A DNA stretch of 64,000 bases from Mycobacterium colombiense (GCF_001953985.1 NZ_MBEI01000017.1:124001-188000); one strand, 5' to 3'; shown: positions 38,836 through 49,631, numbered from the stretch's first letter. Made by a program: numbers and translations. Notes: generated from the letters alone by a model not told the origin.

Positions 38836-39654
38836 TCAGGCGACGAGGCGACGCAAAAGCGTTGATGCCGTGACGATTCCGAGCACGGCCGCCACCACCA
38901 GCACGACGATGTCCGCGGGGTTGAAGGGCGTGCCGATGAGCAGCGCCCGCAGCGCGTTCACCTCGTAACTGAGCGGGTTCACCTTGCTCAGCACGTGCAG
39001 CCACGCCGGCATCACGTCGACCGGATACAGCGCGTTCGACGCGAAGAACAGCGGCATGGTGATCGCCTGGCCGATGCCCATCAGGCGGTCGCGGCTGCGG
39101 ACCAGTCCGGCCAGCGTCATCGACAGGCAGGCGAAGAACGCGGCGCCGAGCATGACGATGGCCATCGCCGCCACGATCCGCAGCGGATTGACCGTCAGGC
39201 CGACACCCATCACGTACGCCAGTGCAAGCACCCCGACCACCTGGGCCACCGAGCGGAACCCGGCGGCAAACGCCTTCCCGGTGATCAGCGCCGACGCCGG
39301 AGCCGGCGTCACCATGAGTTTGGCCAGCACGCCGGCGTCCCGGTCCCAAATGATCTGTATCCCATAGAAAATGGAGATGAACAGTGCCGACTGGGCGATG
39401 ATCCCCGGCGCCAGAAACGCCAGATACGACACCGACCCGGTGGGGATGACATGGAGGTGACTGAACGTGGTCCCGAAGATCAGCAGCCACAGCGCGGGCT
39501 GCACCATCCGGGTGACCAGCTCGGTCCGATCGTGTCGCAGCTTCTGCAGTTCGACGATCGCGAACGCCCCGATGCGACTGGACAACGCGCCGACTCGTTG
39601 CCAGCCGCGCGGGGCCCGAACCAGGGTGCCCGCCACGGCGCTATCAACCGACAC
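38836..39654 (-). CDS. ABC-2 type exporter permease
   Basis: The protein has 272 residues from GTG 39654, overlapping the ATPase gene by 11 bp. Six hydrophobic segments are interspersed with the ABC-2 signature region (QALWLL-type PALWLLIFGTTF, then FFASNALYPVDVMPAWL and VNPLSYEVNALR). It resembles the permeases of daunorubicin/drug exporters. With the ATPase and MarR regulator it forms a three-gene export operon. Confidence 0.88.
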   Translation of the reverse strand: MSVDSAVAGTLVRAPRGWQRVGALSSRIGAFAIVELQKLRHDRTELVTRMVQPALWLLIFGTTFSHLHVIPTGSVSYLAFLAPGIIAQSALFISIFYGIQIIWDRDAGVLAKLMVTPAPASALITGKAFAAGFRSVAQVVGVLALAYVMGVGLTVNPLRIVAAMAIVMLGAAFFACLSMTLAGLVRSRDRLMGIGQAITMPLFFASNALYPVDVMPAWLHVLSKVNPLSYEVNALRALLIGTPFNPADIVVLVVAAVLGIVTASTLLRRLVA

Positions 39655-40474
39655 GGCGCGCCACCTTTCTGCTGGAACGGATTTCGCGAATGGACCCGTT
39701 GGCTTCCGATGAATCTTCCTCGTCGTCCAGGCCGGATGCAGCGTAGTGGCGGAACACATCCTCGAGCGTGGCGTTCGCAGACACGGTCGCCTTCAACTTG
39801 TCGGGGGTGCCGACGGCACGAAGCTGACCGCGGTGCATCAGGGCAACCCGGTCGCACAGCGCGTCGGCTTCCTCCATGTAGTGGGTGGTCAGCAGCACGG
39901 TCATGCCGAACTGCGCCTGCATCTTCTGCACCTGGGCCCACACGCCGTCGCGCGCGATGGGATCCAGACCGACGGTTGGTTCGTCGAGCACCAGCAGCGA
40001 CGGGCGGTTGACCAGCGCCTGTGCCACCTCGAGGCGGCGCACCATGCCGCCGGAGTAGGACGACGCCAGCCGGTCGGCCACGTCGATGAGGTCCATCGCG
40101 ACCAACGCCTGATCGACGCGGTCGGCACGCTCGTTGCGGGGCACTCCGTACAACCGCGCGAACCACTGCACGTTCTGCCGCCCGGTCAGAGCGGGTTCGA
40201 TCGAAAGTTGTTGCGGCACATAGCCGATATTGCTTCTGATGTCGGTGGTCTGGCTGCGCGCGTCCATTCCGAAAATGCGCAGTTCGCCGTGCTGCACCGG
40301 GGTCAGCGTGGTCAGCATCCGGACCAACGTCGTCTTCCCGGCGCCGTTGGGCCCAAGCAGGCCCATGGTTTCGCCGGGCCGTACCTGCAGTGTTACATCG
40401 TCGACGGCGGTGAACTGGCCGTAACGATAGGTCAGGTTGCGGCCGTCGACGGCCATCGGCAGCGATCCGCTCAT
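39644..40474 (-). CDS. ABC exporter ATP-binding protein (DrrA type)
   Basis: The protein has 276 residues: Walker A GPNGAGKTTLV, Q-loop YVPQQLS, signature SYSGGMVRRLEVAQAL, Walker B LLVLDEPTVGLD, H-loop LLTTHYMEEADALCD. The C-terminal tail (ATLEDVFRHYAA) is typical of daunorubicin-resistance ATPases. ATG 40474 overlaps the MarR stop by 4 bp (ATGA). Confidence 0.92.
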   Translation of the reverse strand: MSGSLPMAVDGRNLTYRYGQFTAVDDVTLQVRPGETMGLLGPNGAGKTTLVRMLTTLTPVQHGELRIFGMDARSQTTDIRSNIGYVPQQLSIEPALTGRQNVQWFARLYGVPRNERADRVDQALVAMDLIDVADRLASSYSGGMVRRLEVAQALVNRPSLLVLDEPTVGLDPIARDGVWAQVQKMQAQFGMTVLLTTHYMEEADALCDRVALMHRGQLRAVGTPDKLKATVSANATLEDVFRHYAASGLDDEEDSSEANGSIREIRSSRKVARRVG

Positions 40475-40929
40475 GATCGCCGCTCTCGCAGTTTTCGGGT
40501 CATCGTGTCGAGGACCTCCAATCCTTTTGTCAAAGACTCGATTTGGTCGTCGTCGAGCTCGTCGATCACCTCGGAGAGCAACCCCCGCCGGGTGGCGCGG
40601 GACGCGTCGACGATCTGCTGGGCGGGCTCGGCGAGCCGGAGTTGGCACACCCGGCGGTCGGTGTCGCCCGCCGTACGCAGCAGCAGGCCGCCGGACACCA
40701 GCTTGGTGACCAGGGTCGAGGCGGTGTTGGGCACCAGCCCAAGCTCGGCTGCCGCGGCGCTGACCGAAATCCCCGGCCGGCGCCCGACCAGCCACAACAG
40801 CTCCGACTGCGACTCGGAAAGCCGCGACGAATCGAACCCACGGCCGGCCGACCTGCGGAGTTGCCGGCGGAATCTGCCGACCACACCGAACAGCTCGCCG
40901 GCCACATCAGTGCGTGAATTCATATGCAC
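40471..40929 (-). CDS. MarR-family transcriptional regulator
   Basis: The protein has about 150 residues with a winged-helix: SESQSELLWLVGRRPGISVS, AELGLVPNTASTLVTKLVS and the wing GDTDRRVCQLRL. It probably represses its own operon and is released by a toxic ligand exported by the ABC pair. The GTG at 40929 fits AGAGG spacing better than the ATG at 40923. Half-sites ATACCT (40935-40940) and AGGTAT (40978-40983) flank the promoter region. Confidence 0.88.
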   Translation of the reverse strand: MHMNSRTDVAGELFGVVGRFRRQLRRSAGRGFDSSRLSESQSELLWLVGRRPGISVSAAAAELGLVPNTASTLVTKLVSGGLLLRTAGDTDRRVCQLRLAEPAQQIVDASRATRRGLLSEVIDELDDDQIESLTKGLEVLDTMTRKLRERRS

Positions 40930-40990
40930 CCATAATACCTCTGTAGCCGAGCTATCGATGTGTGGAAGCTGTGTAGCAGGTATGTACCCG

Positions 40991-41488
40991 CTACCTGGGC
41001 AGACGATGCAGCTCGACGTCGGTCAACGCGCCGTCATCCACGCTCGCGGTCATGTAGGTGCAGAACGGTTGGCGGCGGCGATCCGTCGGTGACCCGGGAT
41101 TGAGTAATCGCAACCCGGTTTCGGCCGTGGCGTCCCACGGGATGTGGCTGTGGCCGAACACCAGCACCTGGCTGTCGGGGTAGAGCCGCGACATCCGCGC
41201 GTCGCGTCCGGTCGCGGCGCCGGTCTCGTGCACCACGGTGAACCGCACTCCCGCCAGCGTCACGTCCGCTCGTTCGGGCAGCCGCGCCCGCACGTCCGGG
41301 CCGTCGTTATTTCCCCAGCAGCCCACCACCTGGGCCGCCCGGCTTTCGAGCTCGTCGAGGAACTCCGGTGCTATCCAGTCACCGGCGTGCACGACGACGT
41401 CGGCCTCGGCCACCTCATCCCAGACCGCGGCGGGCAGGTCGCGGGCCCGTTTGGGGATGTGGGTATCGGCAATCAGCAGCAGCCTCAC
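40991..41488 (-). CDS. Calcineurin-like phosphoesterase (YfcE/MJ0936 type)
   Basis: The protein has 165 residues with the metal-site blocks in order: LLIADTHIPK, VVHAGDW, VVGCWGNNDG, VHETG and VFGHSHIP. These bind two metals for hydrolysis of phosphodiesters, such as cyclic nucleotides. It lies 28 bp after the mmpL stop and may be cotranscribed with mmpS-mmpL. The substrate is unknown. Confidence 0.87.
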   Translation of the reverse strand: MRLLLIADTHIPKRARDLPAAVWDEVAEADVVVHAGDWIAPEFLDELESRAAQVVGCWGNNDGPDVRARLPERADVTLAGVRFTVVHETGAATGRDARMSRLYPDSQVLVFGHSHIPWDATAETGLRLLNPGSPTDRRRQPFCTYMTASVDDGALTDVELHRLPR

Positions 41489-41516
41489 AGCCCCATCTTG
41501 CGCCAGCGGCGGTCGT

Positions 41517-44431
41517 TCACGTCACCGCTGCGTGGCGCCTGGCCGTTGGCGCGTCCGCCTCGTCGCCCAAGAGCAGGGAACGAACGAGGCGTCGCGATCC
41601 GAAGGGCCGGAGCATATGACTGGCGGGCCGGGTCCGCACCATGTGCGGCCACCAGAACCAGCGTCCGAGCAGCGCCGCGATGGACGGCGTCATCAGGGAG
41701 CGCACGATCAGGGTGTCGAAGAGCAGGCCGAGGCCGATGGTGCTTCCGGCCTGACCGATGGAGCGCAAATCGCTGGCGACCATGGACATCATGGTGAAGG
41801 CGAAGACCAGGCCCGCCGCCGTGACGACTCCGCCGGTGCTCCCCATCGAGCGGATGATGCCCGTCTTCAATCCCGCGCCGACCTCCTCCTGGAACCGCGA
41901 CACCAGCAACAGGTTGTAATCGGACCCGACGGCGAGCAGGATGATCAACCCGAACACCGGGGCGATCCAGTTCAGTTCGAGGCCAAAGATGTGCTGCCAG
42001 AACAACACCGAGAGGCCGAACGCGGCACCCAGGGACAGCAGTACCGTGCCGACGATCGCAACAGACGCAACCAGCGCGCGGGTGATGATCAGCATGACGG
42101 CGAAGATCAGTGTCAGTGCCGCCAATCCCACGATCAGCAGGTCGTACTGCGATCCGGCCTGGATGTCGCGGTAGATCGCCGCCGTGCCGGCGAGATAGAA
42201 CTTGGCGCCGGTCAGGTTGGTTCCCTTGACGGCTTGCTGCGCGGCGGCCAGTTCGGGCTTCACCGCGGAGATGCCGGCCGGGGTCGCCGGGTCCTTGTCA
42301 TGGGTGATGATGAACCGCGCGGCCTTGCCGTCGGGAGAAAGGAACAGCTTCAAACCACGTTGAAAGTCCGGGTTTTGGAACGCCTCTGGCGGCAGGTAGA
42401 AGTAATCGCCGCTGCGGGAAGCGTCGAAGGCCTGACCCATCGCGCTTGCCGTGTCGGTCATCTGGCTCATCTGTGTGACCAGACCAGAGAAGCTGCTGTG
42501 CATCGTGAGCAGCGTCGCCTGCATCGACTCCGCGACGGCGATGATCGGGGGGAACTCGGCCTGCATCTGGGGCAAAATGGCGTCGACGTTGTTCAGGTCG
42601 TTGATCAGCGTGGTCATGTTCTCGCTGAACTTGTCCACGCCATCGATCGCTTCGAAGACCGATCGCGACGCCCAGCACACCGGGATGTTGAAGCAGTGCT
42701 GCTCCCAATACAAGTAGTTGCGGAACGGCCGCGCGAAATCGTCGAAATCGGCCAGGTGGTCCCGCATCTCGTTCAGCGTGGCCTGCATGTCGTGCATATC
42801 ACCGACCATGCGATGGGTCGCGCCGCTCATCTGGTCCAGCAGGCCCTGCATCCGCTGCATCGAGCCGATCATGGCACCGAGGTCGTCACTCATCGTGAGC
42901 ATGTCGGCCGTCCGGTCCCGCATGAACTGAAGGTTCTGCTGGATCGGGATCGACTGCGCGCTGATCTGGAACGGTATCGAGGTGTGCTCGATCGGGCCGC
43001 CCAACGGGCGCGTGATGCTCTGCACCATCGCGATTCCCGGTGAGCGGAAGACATCCTTGGCGAGCCGGTCGAGGATGATCATGTCGGCGCTGTTGCGCAT
43101 GTCGTGATCGCTCTCGATCATGAGGATGTCGGGATTCATTGTGGCGGCGGTGAAATGGCGCTCGGCGGCGGCATACCCGACGTTCGACGGCAGGTCGCGC
43201 GGTATGTAGAAGCGATCGTTGTAGCTGACCTTCATGCTCGGCATGATGAGGATGCCGACGATGGCGATGACGAGCGAGGTGGCGAACACCGCGCCGGGCC
43301 ACCGCACGGTCGCGGTTCCGACGCGCCTCCAGCCGCGAATTTTGGCCGTGCGTTTCGGATCGAGGAGACCGAAGCGACTGGCCACGGCAACGACGGCGGG
43401 CGCCGCCGTCATCGCTCCCGCAACGACGACGAGCAGGCCCAGCGCGGACGGAATGCCCAACGCCTTGAAGTACGACAGCCGCGCCAAGTGAAGGCAGAAG
43501 GTCGCCCCGGCGATCGTCAGGCCTGACCCCAAGATGATGTGTGAGGTCCCGCGAAACATCGTGTAGTAGGCGGTTTCTCGGTCCTGGCCGGCCTGGCGAG
43601 CCTCCTGGTAGCGCCCGATCAAAAAGATCGCGTAATCGGTACCCGCCGCGATCGCCAGCGACGACAGCATGGCGACGACGAACGTCGAGAATCCCAACAA
43701 ACCGTTGTTCCCGAGAAGCGCGACCAGCCCCCGTGCGGTGCCCATCTCGAACCCGACCATGACGAGCACCAGCAGAACGGTGCTGATGGAACGGTAAGCG
43801 ACGAAGAGCATGACCATGATGACCACGCCGGTCACGCCCATCATTTTGAACATGCTCTTGTCGGCTGCTTCGTTCATGTCGGTGGTCAGCGCAGCCGGGC
43901 CGGTGACGTGCACCCGCAGGCCGTTGGGTGGCGCGGACCGGTCGACGATCTCGCGCACCACTTTGACGGATTCGTTGCCCAGCGTGCTGCCTTGGTTTCC
44001 GGCCAGATTGAGTTGCACGTAGGCGGCTTTGCCGTCGCGGCTCTGGACGCCGGCGGCGGTGAGGGGATCTCCCCAGACGTTCTGGACATGCTGCACGTGC
44101 TTCGGGTCGGCCTGCAGCGTCTTCACCAGGCCGTCGTAGTAGCGGTGGGCCTCATCCCCGAGCGGGTGATCGCTCTCCAGGACGATCATCGCGATGCTGT
44201 CGGAGTCCGACTCGTGAAAAGTCTTGCCGATGCGCTTGGCGGCGATCATCGCCGGTGCGTCTTGCGGCGACATGGTCACCGCGTGGTTGCGCGCGACCGA
44301 TTCAATCGGCGGCACAAGCACATTCAGGGCGACGGTCAGTAGTAACCATGCCACCAGGATCGGCACGGCGAACGTGCGGACGAATCGCATGAATTTCGGC
44401 CGGGCATCGCTCGGTGCGGCGTTGTCGGCGT

Positions 44432-44435
<4 letters not shown>
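41517..44435 (-). CDS. MmpL-family RND transporter
   Basis: The protein has 972 residues: twelve membrane helices, two large periplasmic loops, and the helix-4/10 proton-relay motifs GTDYAIFLIGRYQEARQAG and GSDYNLLLVSRFQEEVGAG. MmpL proteins export lipids, siderophores or drugs in partnership with MmpS. It overlaps mmpS by 4 bp. Its N-terminal FVRTFAVPILVAWLLLTVAL is the first helix. Cargo cannot be assigned. Confidence 0.94.
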
Positions 44436-45305
<870 letters not shown>

Positions 45306-45336
45306 TGGCCGGGCATTGAGGAAGAGGAGAGGGCAG

Positions 45337-45951
45337 ATGTCCTCCACCGAAACTGATCGCACCGCACCGACGGTGACGCTGTGGCTGGACCCGGTGTGTC
45401 CGTTCTCGTGGAACACCGCGCGGTGGCTGCGCGCCGTCGCCGAGACGACGGGGTTGTCGATCGATTTGCAGCTGATGAGCCTAGCGGTCCTCAACGAGGG
45501 GCGCGAACTCCCACCAGCGCAGCAGGCCCGCATGCGCGATTCGCGGCAGATCGGCCGGCTGATGGCCGCCGTAGCGCGCGAATATGGCGTCGCGGGATTG
45601 ACCGCCGCGTATTTCGCCTTCGGCGAGCGCTACTTCGACCGCTCAGAACCCGTCAGCGCCAACCTCGTCGCGCAGGTTTTGTTGGCGGTCGGGGCCCGTG
45701 GCGCCACGGCGGCGGCGGTCTCGGACGAATCTCTTGACGACCTCATCCGGGCCCAACATGAGGCCGGCCAACAGGCGCTGGGTGAGACTGGGGGCAGCCC
45801 GATACTGCGGATCAGCGAACACACATTCTTCGGGCCGGTCCTGACAGGGGTACCCGCCGCGGAGGACGCCTCCGCCCTGTTCGATGCGGTTGCCACTTTG
45901 GCCGCGACTCCGCAGTTCGCCCAGCTGCAACGACCGCGGACCGCGGCCTAA
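45337..45951 (+). CDS. DsbA-like (Rv2466c-type) thioredoxin-fold protein with a single active-site Cys
   Basis: The protein has 204 residues. TLWLDPVCPFSWNTARWL matches the N-terminus of the mycothiol-dependent oxidoreductase Rv2466c (FDPLCPWCW), but the CPWC motif is CPFS, so the second Cys is lost. LQLMSLAVLNEGRELP, GTP-like GGSPILRI and FFGPVLTGVP support the family. It may run a monothiol mechanism with mycothiol or bind a small molecule. It lies 31 bp after the repressor gene with GAGGAGAGGG as ribosome-binding site. Confidence 0.85.
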   Translation: MSSTETDRTAPTVTLWLDPVCPFSWNTARWLRAVAETTGLSIDLQLMSLAVLNEGRELPPAQQARMRDSRQIGRLMAAVAREYGVAGLTAAYFAFGERYFDRSEPVSANLVAQVLLAVGARGATAAAVSDESLDDLIRAQHEAGQQALGETGGSPILRISEHTFFGPVLTGVPAAEDASALFDAVATLAATPQFAQLQRPRTAA

Positions 45952-46004
45952 CCGGGCGCGCGGCGAGACCCTGGCCGGTTCGACGCTGAAATGAGGAGGA
46001 AAGA

Positions 46005-46406
46005 ATGACATCAGGATTGAGCACCACGCTGCACACCTCGTTCGAGGACGCGGTGGACCGCACCACAAAGGCACTGGCCGATCAGGGCTTCGGGGTGCTG
46101 ACCACGATCGACGTGAAAGCCACGCTGAAGAAAAAGCTCGGCGAAGACATGGAGAACTATCTAATTCTGGGTGCGTGCAACCCGGTGCTGGCGCATCGCG
46201 CGTTGGGCGTCCACCGCCAGATCGGCCAGTTGTTGCCATGCAACGTGGTGGTGCGGAACGACCCCGCCGGCGAGGCCGATGCGGTTCTGGTCGAAGCGAT
46301 GGATCCCCAACTCATGGTCAAAGTGACCGGCGAGCAGGCGGCTCTGCAGGATGTTGCCGACGAGGCCACCGCCAAGCTGCAGGCGGCCATCGGCGCGCTT
46401 GGGTAG
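46005..46406 (+). CDS. DUF302 protein
   Basis: The protein has 133 residues: ALADQGFGVLTTIDVKATLK, LILGACNPVLAHRAL and VGIGLLLPCNVVV-type IGQLLPCNVVVRND. This family of small soluble proteins often lies beside CsoR/CstR regulators and sulfur or redox genes; function is unproven. It ends the regulator-DsbA-DUF302 operon, 53 bp after the DsbA-like gene. Confidence 0.88.
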   Translation: MTSGLSTTLHTSFEDAVDRTTKALADQGFGVLTTIDVKATLKKKLGEDMENYLILGACNPVLAHRALGVHRQIGQLLPCNVVVRNDPAGEADAVLVEAMDPQLMVKVTGEQAALQDVADEATAKLQAAIGALG

Positions 46407-46485
46407 CCCGTCGCCAACAGCGCGGCTACCTGAAAGGTATTGACCTGTCGATGCTTTCGGGGCTCGTGGCCGTCGGAACGCAGCG

Positions 46486-46712
46486 GCATCCATTCGCTTC
46501 ACCGGCGCTGGCGCGGTGATCGCCGTCGCTTACTACGTCCTGCTCGCGAATTCGACTGTTGCCGCGCCCATTTGGCCTACTTCGTTGTCGGGCCACGAAT
46601 CGATTCACGCCTTGAGCGGCTGAGACGGTGGATTCAAGACCGGCATCGAGCGATAACGGCGCTTACGCTTGTGATCGTGGGTATCGCCGTGGTGCTGTAC
46701 GGCGTCTCGTAA
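46486..46712 (+). pseudogene. Decayed C-terminal fragment of a GAP-family (LysE-like) membrane transporter
   Basis: One frame reads IRFTGAGAVIAVAYYVLLAN then STVAAPI and soon stops. A shifted frame continues as AYFVVGPRIDSRLERLRRWI followed by QDRHRAITALTLVIVGIAVV and a TAA at 46710. Joined together these look like the last two helices and the LxRLxxWIxxRHRAI segment of mycobacterial GAP-family proteins. No N-terminal part is present. A frameshift and loss of the start make it a remnant. It implies that the redox operon once included an exporter. Confidence 0.55.
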
Positions 46713-46750
46713 GGGCGGCCGAGCGACAAACCAAACGCCCGCGATCTATG

Positions 46751-46924
46751 TCAGCCTTGTTCGCTGCGGGCTTCGGCGCCCGACTCCCCGGCATCAAACG
46801 AGTCATCCGAACCGGCAGCGCCCACATACGAGCCGTCTTCTTCGCCCTCGGCGGCGCGGGACTGAGTCTGGTGCGCCTCAGCGTCCACGTCTTCCTCGGC
46901 TTTGTGGCCCCTGTGATCCGGCAT
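46751..46924 (-). CDS. Small acidic hydrophilic protein, unknown function
   Basis: The protein has 57 residues from ATG 46924 with AAAGGAATCC upstream. It begins MPDHRGHKAEEDVDAEAHQ and is rich in Glu, Asp, Ala, Ser and Gly; probably disordered. No domain is recognised. The ribosome-binding site and charge pattern favour a real gene over chance. Confidence 0.5.
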   Translation of the reverse strand: MPDHRGHKAEEDVDAEAHQTQSRAAEGEEDGSYVGAAGSDDSFDAGESGAEARSEQG

Positions 46925-47074
46925 GATGGATTCCTTTTCTGTGGTGGCGACGTCCCCAGGGGATTCCCCTGACGACACGCGCGAAACGGAGCACACCCCG
47001 GGCGCAGCGGTCGGATGGCCGGGGCATCCACGCCCGGCGCTATTGTTAGCAGCCGAAACCAAGGAGAAACCTCA

Positions 47075-47530
47075 ATGCGCACCTTCGAATCAGTCACCGA
47101 ACTTGCCGCCGCTGCGGGCGAGACCCTCGGGCACAGCGACTGGGTCACCATCAGCCAGGAAGACGTCAACCTGTTCGCCGATGCGACCGGTGATCACCAG
47201 TGGATCCACGTCGATCCGGAGCGGGCCGCGGCAGGTCCGTTCGGCAAGACCATCGCCCACGGTTTCATGACCTTGGCGTTGCTGCCGCGGCTGCAGCACC
47301 AGATCTACACCGTCAACGGCATCAAGCTGGCGATCAACTACGGCCTCAACAAGGTTCGCTTCCCCGCCCCGGTCCTGGTGGGCTCTCGGGTGCGTGCGCA
47401 GAGTTCGTTGGTCAGCGTCGACGACGTGGGCAACGGCGCCGTGCAGGCGACGATTTCGACCACCGTCGAGATCGACGGTTCGGCCAAGCCGGCGTGTGTG
47501 GCCGAAAGCGTGGTTCGTTTCGTCGCCTGA
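47075..47530 (+). CDS. htdZ: (R)-specific enoyl-CoA hydratase (MaoC-like) HtdZ
   Basis: The protein has 151 residues, the length of M. tuberculosis Rv0130, with very similar text: MRTFESVTELAAAAGETLG, the hot-dog hydratase motif FADATGDHQWIHVDPERA (catalytic Asp/His) and IAHGFMTLALLP. It hydrates trans-2-enoyl-CoA. The ATG follows CAAGGAGAAACC. It converges with fadE1 with a 10-bp gap. Confidence 0.94.
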   Translation: MRTFESVTELAAAAGETLGHSDWVTISQEDVNLFADATGDHQWIHVDPERAAAGPFGKTIAHGFMTLALLPRLQHQIYTVNGIKLAINYGLNKVRFPAPVLVGSRVRAQSSLVSVDDVGNGAVQATISTTVEIDGSAKPACVAESVVRFVA

Positions 47531-47540
47531 CGCCCAGGCC

Positions 47541-48887
47541 CTAGAACTCGGCGACCGCGTGTTCCAGCCGCTCGGCCAGTCGCGCCTGCGCTTCGGCGCG
47601 CCGGGTCGGGATGTGGGCTGAGGGGAAAGGCGTTGTCACCGGCTCGTATTCACGCAGGGTCCGGCGGGCGACCGTCATCTTGTGGAGCTCGGTGGCGCCG
47701 TCGGCGATGCCCAGCGACTCGGCGGCCACCAGCATCTTGACGAACGGCATCTCGTCGGAGACGCCGAGCGCGCCGTGCAGGTGCAGGGCGCGCTGCGCCA
47801 CGTCGTGCAGCACCTGGGGCATCGCGACTTTCACGGCCGCGATGTCGCGGCGCACCTTCTGATAGTCGTCGTGCTTGTCGATCAACCAGGCGGTGCGCAG
47901 CACCAGCAGCCGGAACTGCTCGATCTGAATCCAGCTGTCGGCGATCTTCTCCTGCGTCATCTGGAAGTCGGAGAGGTGGCCATGCCTGGTCTTGCGTGAC
48001 ACGGCGCGTTCGCACATCATGTCAAAAGCCTTGCGCGCCAGCGCGATCGTGCGCATCGCATGGTGGATGCGGCCCCCGCCCAGGCGGGTCTGCGCGATCA
48101 TGAACGCCGCGCCCTCACCGCCGAGCACGTGATCGGCCGGCACCCGGACGTCGTTGTAACGGACGTACCCATGCGAACCGTGCTTCGACTCGCCGCCCAC
48201 CCCGACATTGCGGATGATCTCGATCCCCGGCGTCTCGCCCGGGACGATGAAGAGCGACATCTTGTCGTACGTGCGCGCGTCGGGCTTGGTCACCGCCATG
48301 ACGATGAAGAACGATGCGTGCCGGGCATTGCTGGAGAACCACTTCTCCCCGTTGATCACCCAGTCGTCCCCGTCGCGCGTCGCGCTCGTCACGAACATCC
48401 CCGGATCCGAACCGCCTTGGGGTTCGGTCATCGAGTAGCACGAGGTGATCTCGCCATCCAGCAACGGCTGCAGGTAACGGGCCTTCTGTTCGTCGGTGCC
48501 GAACAGCGCGAGGATCTCGGCGTTGCCGGAATCCGGTGCCTGGCAGCCGAACACCGAAGGCGCCCAACGGGAGCGCCCGAGGATCTCGTTGAGCAGTGCG
48601 AGCTTGACCTGGCCGAAGCCCTGGCCGCCAAGCTCGGGGCGCAGGTGCGCGGCCCACAGCCCCTGGTCCTTCACCTGCTGCTGCAACGGCCGCAGGATGG
48701 CCATCATCTCGGGGTTCTTCTTGTCGTAGGGATCAAGGGCGACCAGGTCGAGCGGTTCCAGCTCGTCGGTCATGAACTTTTCGACCCAGTCCAGCTTTGC
48801 CTGGTATTCGGGGTCCGTTTCGAAGTCCCACACGATGGCCGACCAATCCCCGGCGCAACGCCGCGCCGGACTCGTTGTTGAAGCCAT
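47541..48887 (-). CDS. fadE1: Acyl-CoA dehydrogenase FadE1
   Basis: The protein has 448 residues. FAD/acyl-CoA motifs are CYSMTEPQGGSDPGMFVTSA and INGEKWFSSNA. The C-terminal domain has RLGGGRIHHAMRTIALAR and LHGALGVSDEMPF. It introduces the alpha,beta double bond of acyl-CoAs. Position next to htdZ matches Rv0131c. An internal GTG at 48833 (VWDFETDPEYQ) is an alternative start. Working with HtdZ on the same acyl-CoA is plausible. Confidence 0.92.
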   Translation of the reverse strand: MASTTSPARRCAGDWSAIVWDFETDPEYQAKLDWVEKFMTDELEPLDLVALDPYDKKNPEMMAILRPLQQQVKDQGLWAAHLRPELGGQGFGQVKLALLNEILGRSRWAPSVFGCQAPDSGNAEILALFGTDEQKARYLQPLLDGEITSCYSMTEPQGGSDPGMFVTSATRDGDDWVINGEKWFSSNARHASFFIVMAVTKPDARTYDKMSLFIVPGETPGIEIIRNVGVGGESKHGSHGYVRYNDVRVPADHVLGGEGAAFMIAQTRLGGGRIHHAMRTIALARKAFDMMCERAVSRKTRHGHLSDFQMTQEKIADSWIQIEQFRLLVLRTAWLIDKHDDYQKVRRDIAAVKVAMPQVLHDVAQRALHLHGALGVSDEMPFVKMLVAAESLGIADGATELHKMTVARRTLREYEPVTTPFPSAHIPTRRAEAQARLAERLEHAVAEF

Positions 48888-48929
48888 CCCATCCTAGAGC
48901 GGGGCGTTCACCCCGGTTCCGGCAAGGAC

Positions 48930-49631
48930 CTATTCGTGCTCGCCGCGGGTGTCGATGATCCGTTGGGCGATGTCGACCAGTTTCATCTGGTTTTCCTGCG
49001 AGAGCATCCGGAGCAAGTCGAAGGCCCGCACGTCGTCCACGCCGAAGCGCTCCATGATGATGCCCTTGGCCTGACCGATCCGGTCTCGCGTCGACACCGC
49101 CGAATACAGTTGTTCCGCATGGCTTCCCGCCAGGATGGCCGCGGCGGCGTGCGCGGCGAACACCGAGCCGATGGTCTCGGCTTCGGTGTCCCACGCATTG
49201 GCTCGATGGCTGAAGAGGTTCAGTGCGCCGGCGGTGCGGTCCGCGGTGTACAGCTTGAACGACATGCTGCTGAGCACGCCGAGCTCCACCGCGGCGGGCG
49301 CGTACTTGGGCCAGCGCGGCTCGTTGCGCAGGTCATCGCTGCGCACGATCGTCTCCTGCAGGGCGGCCTCGGCGCAGGGCCCCTCACCGAAGTCGTGCTG
49401 CAGCTTGTCGAGCTGCGCGGCCAGGTCGTCGGTGTCGCCCAGCGATTCGAACTCGCCGCCCCTTTTCACCAGCAGCACACCCGCGACGTCAGCGCCCGGT
49501 ATCACCTGCACCGCCATCGCGGTCACCTCGGCCAGCACCTGCTCGAGGCTGCGCGGCGCGGCGATCCCGCGGGCGAGCTCGGCCATGCGCACGGCCAGCT
49601 CGTGGTGGGAACCCGGGTCTGAAACGTCCAT
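48930..49631 (-). CDS. GAF-ANTAR protein (RNA-binding antiterminator type)
   Basis: The protein has 233 residues: GAF domain about 20-165 (LEQVLAEVTAMAVQVIPGAD, GPCAEAALQE, LSSMSFKLYTADRTAGALNL) and a C-terminal ANTAR domain with QLYSAVSTRDRIGQAKGIIM, ERFGVDDVRAFDLLR and MKLVDIAQRII. ANTAR proteins bind paired hairpins in mRNA and stop termination. ATG 49631 is chosen; an ATG six codons earlier is also open. This gene is not in the corresponding M. tuberculosis order (fadE1 to Rv0132c). Confidence 0.88.
   Translation of the reverse strand: MDVSDPGSHHELAVRMAELARGIAAPRSLEQVLAEVTAMAVQVIPGADVAGVLLVKRGGEFESLGDTDDLAAQLDKLQHDFGEGPCAEAALQETIVRSDDLRNEPRWPKYAPAAVELGVLSSMSFKLYTADRTAGALNLFSHRANAWDTEAETIGSVFAAHAAAAILAGSHAEQLYSAVSTRDRIGQAKGIIMERFGVDDVRAFDLLRMLSQENQMKLVDIAQRIIDTRGEHE

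Noticed and set aside
46440..46712. 90-codon ORF as an intact gene
   Set aside because: Only its last 45 codons look like protein; the first half is Arg-rich out-of-frame sequence. Treated as part of a decayed GAP-family gene.
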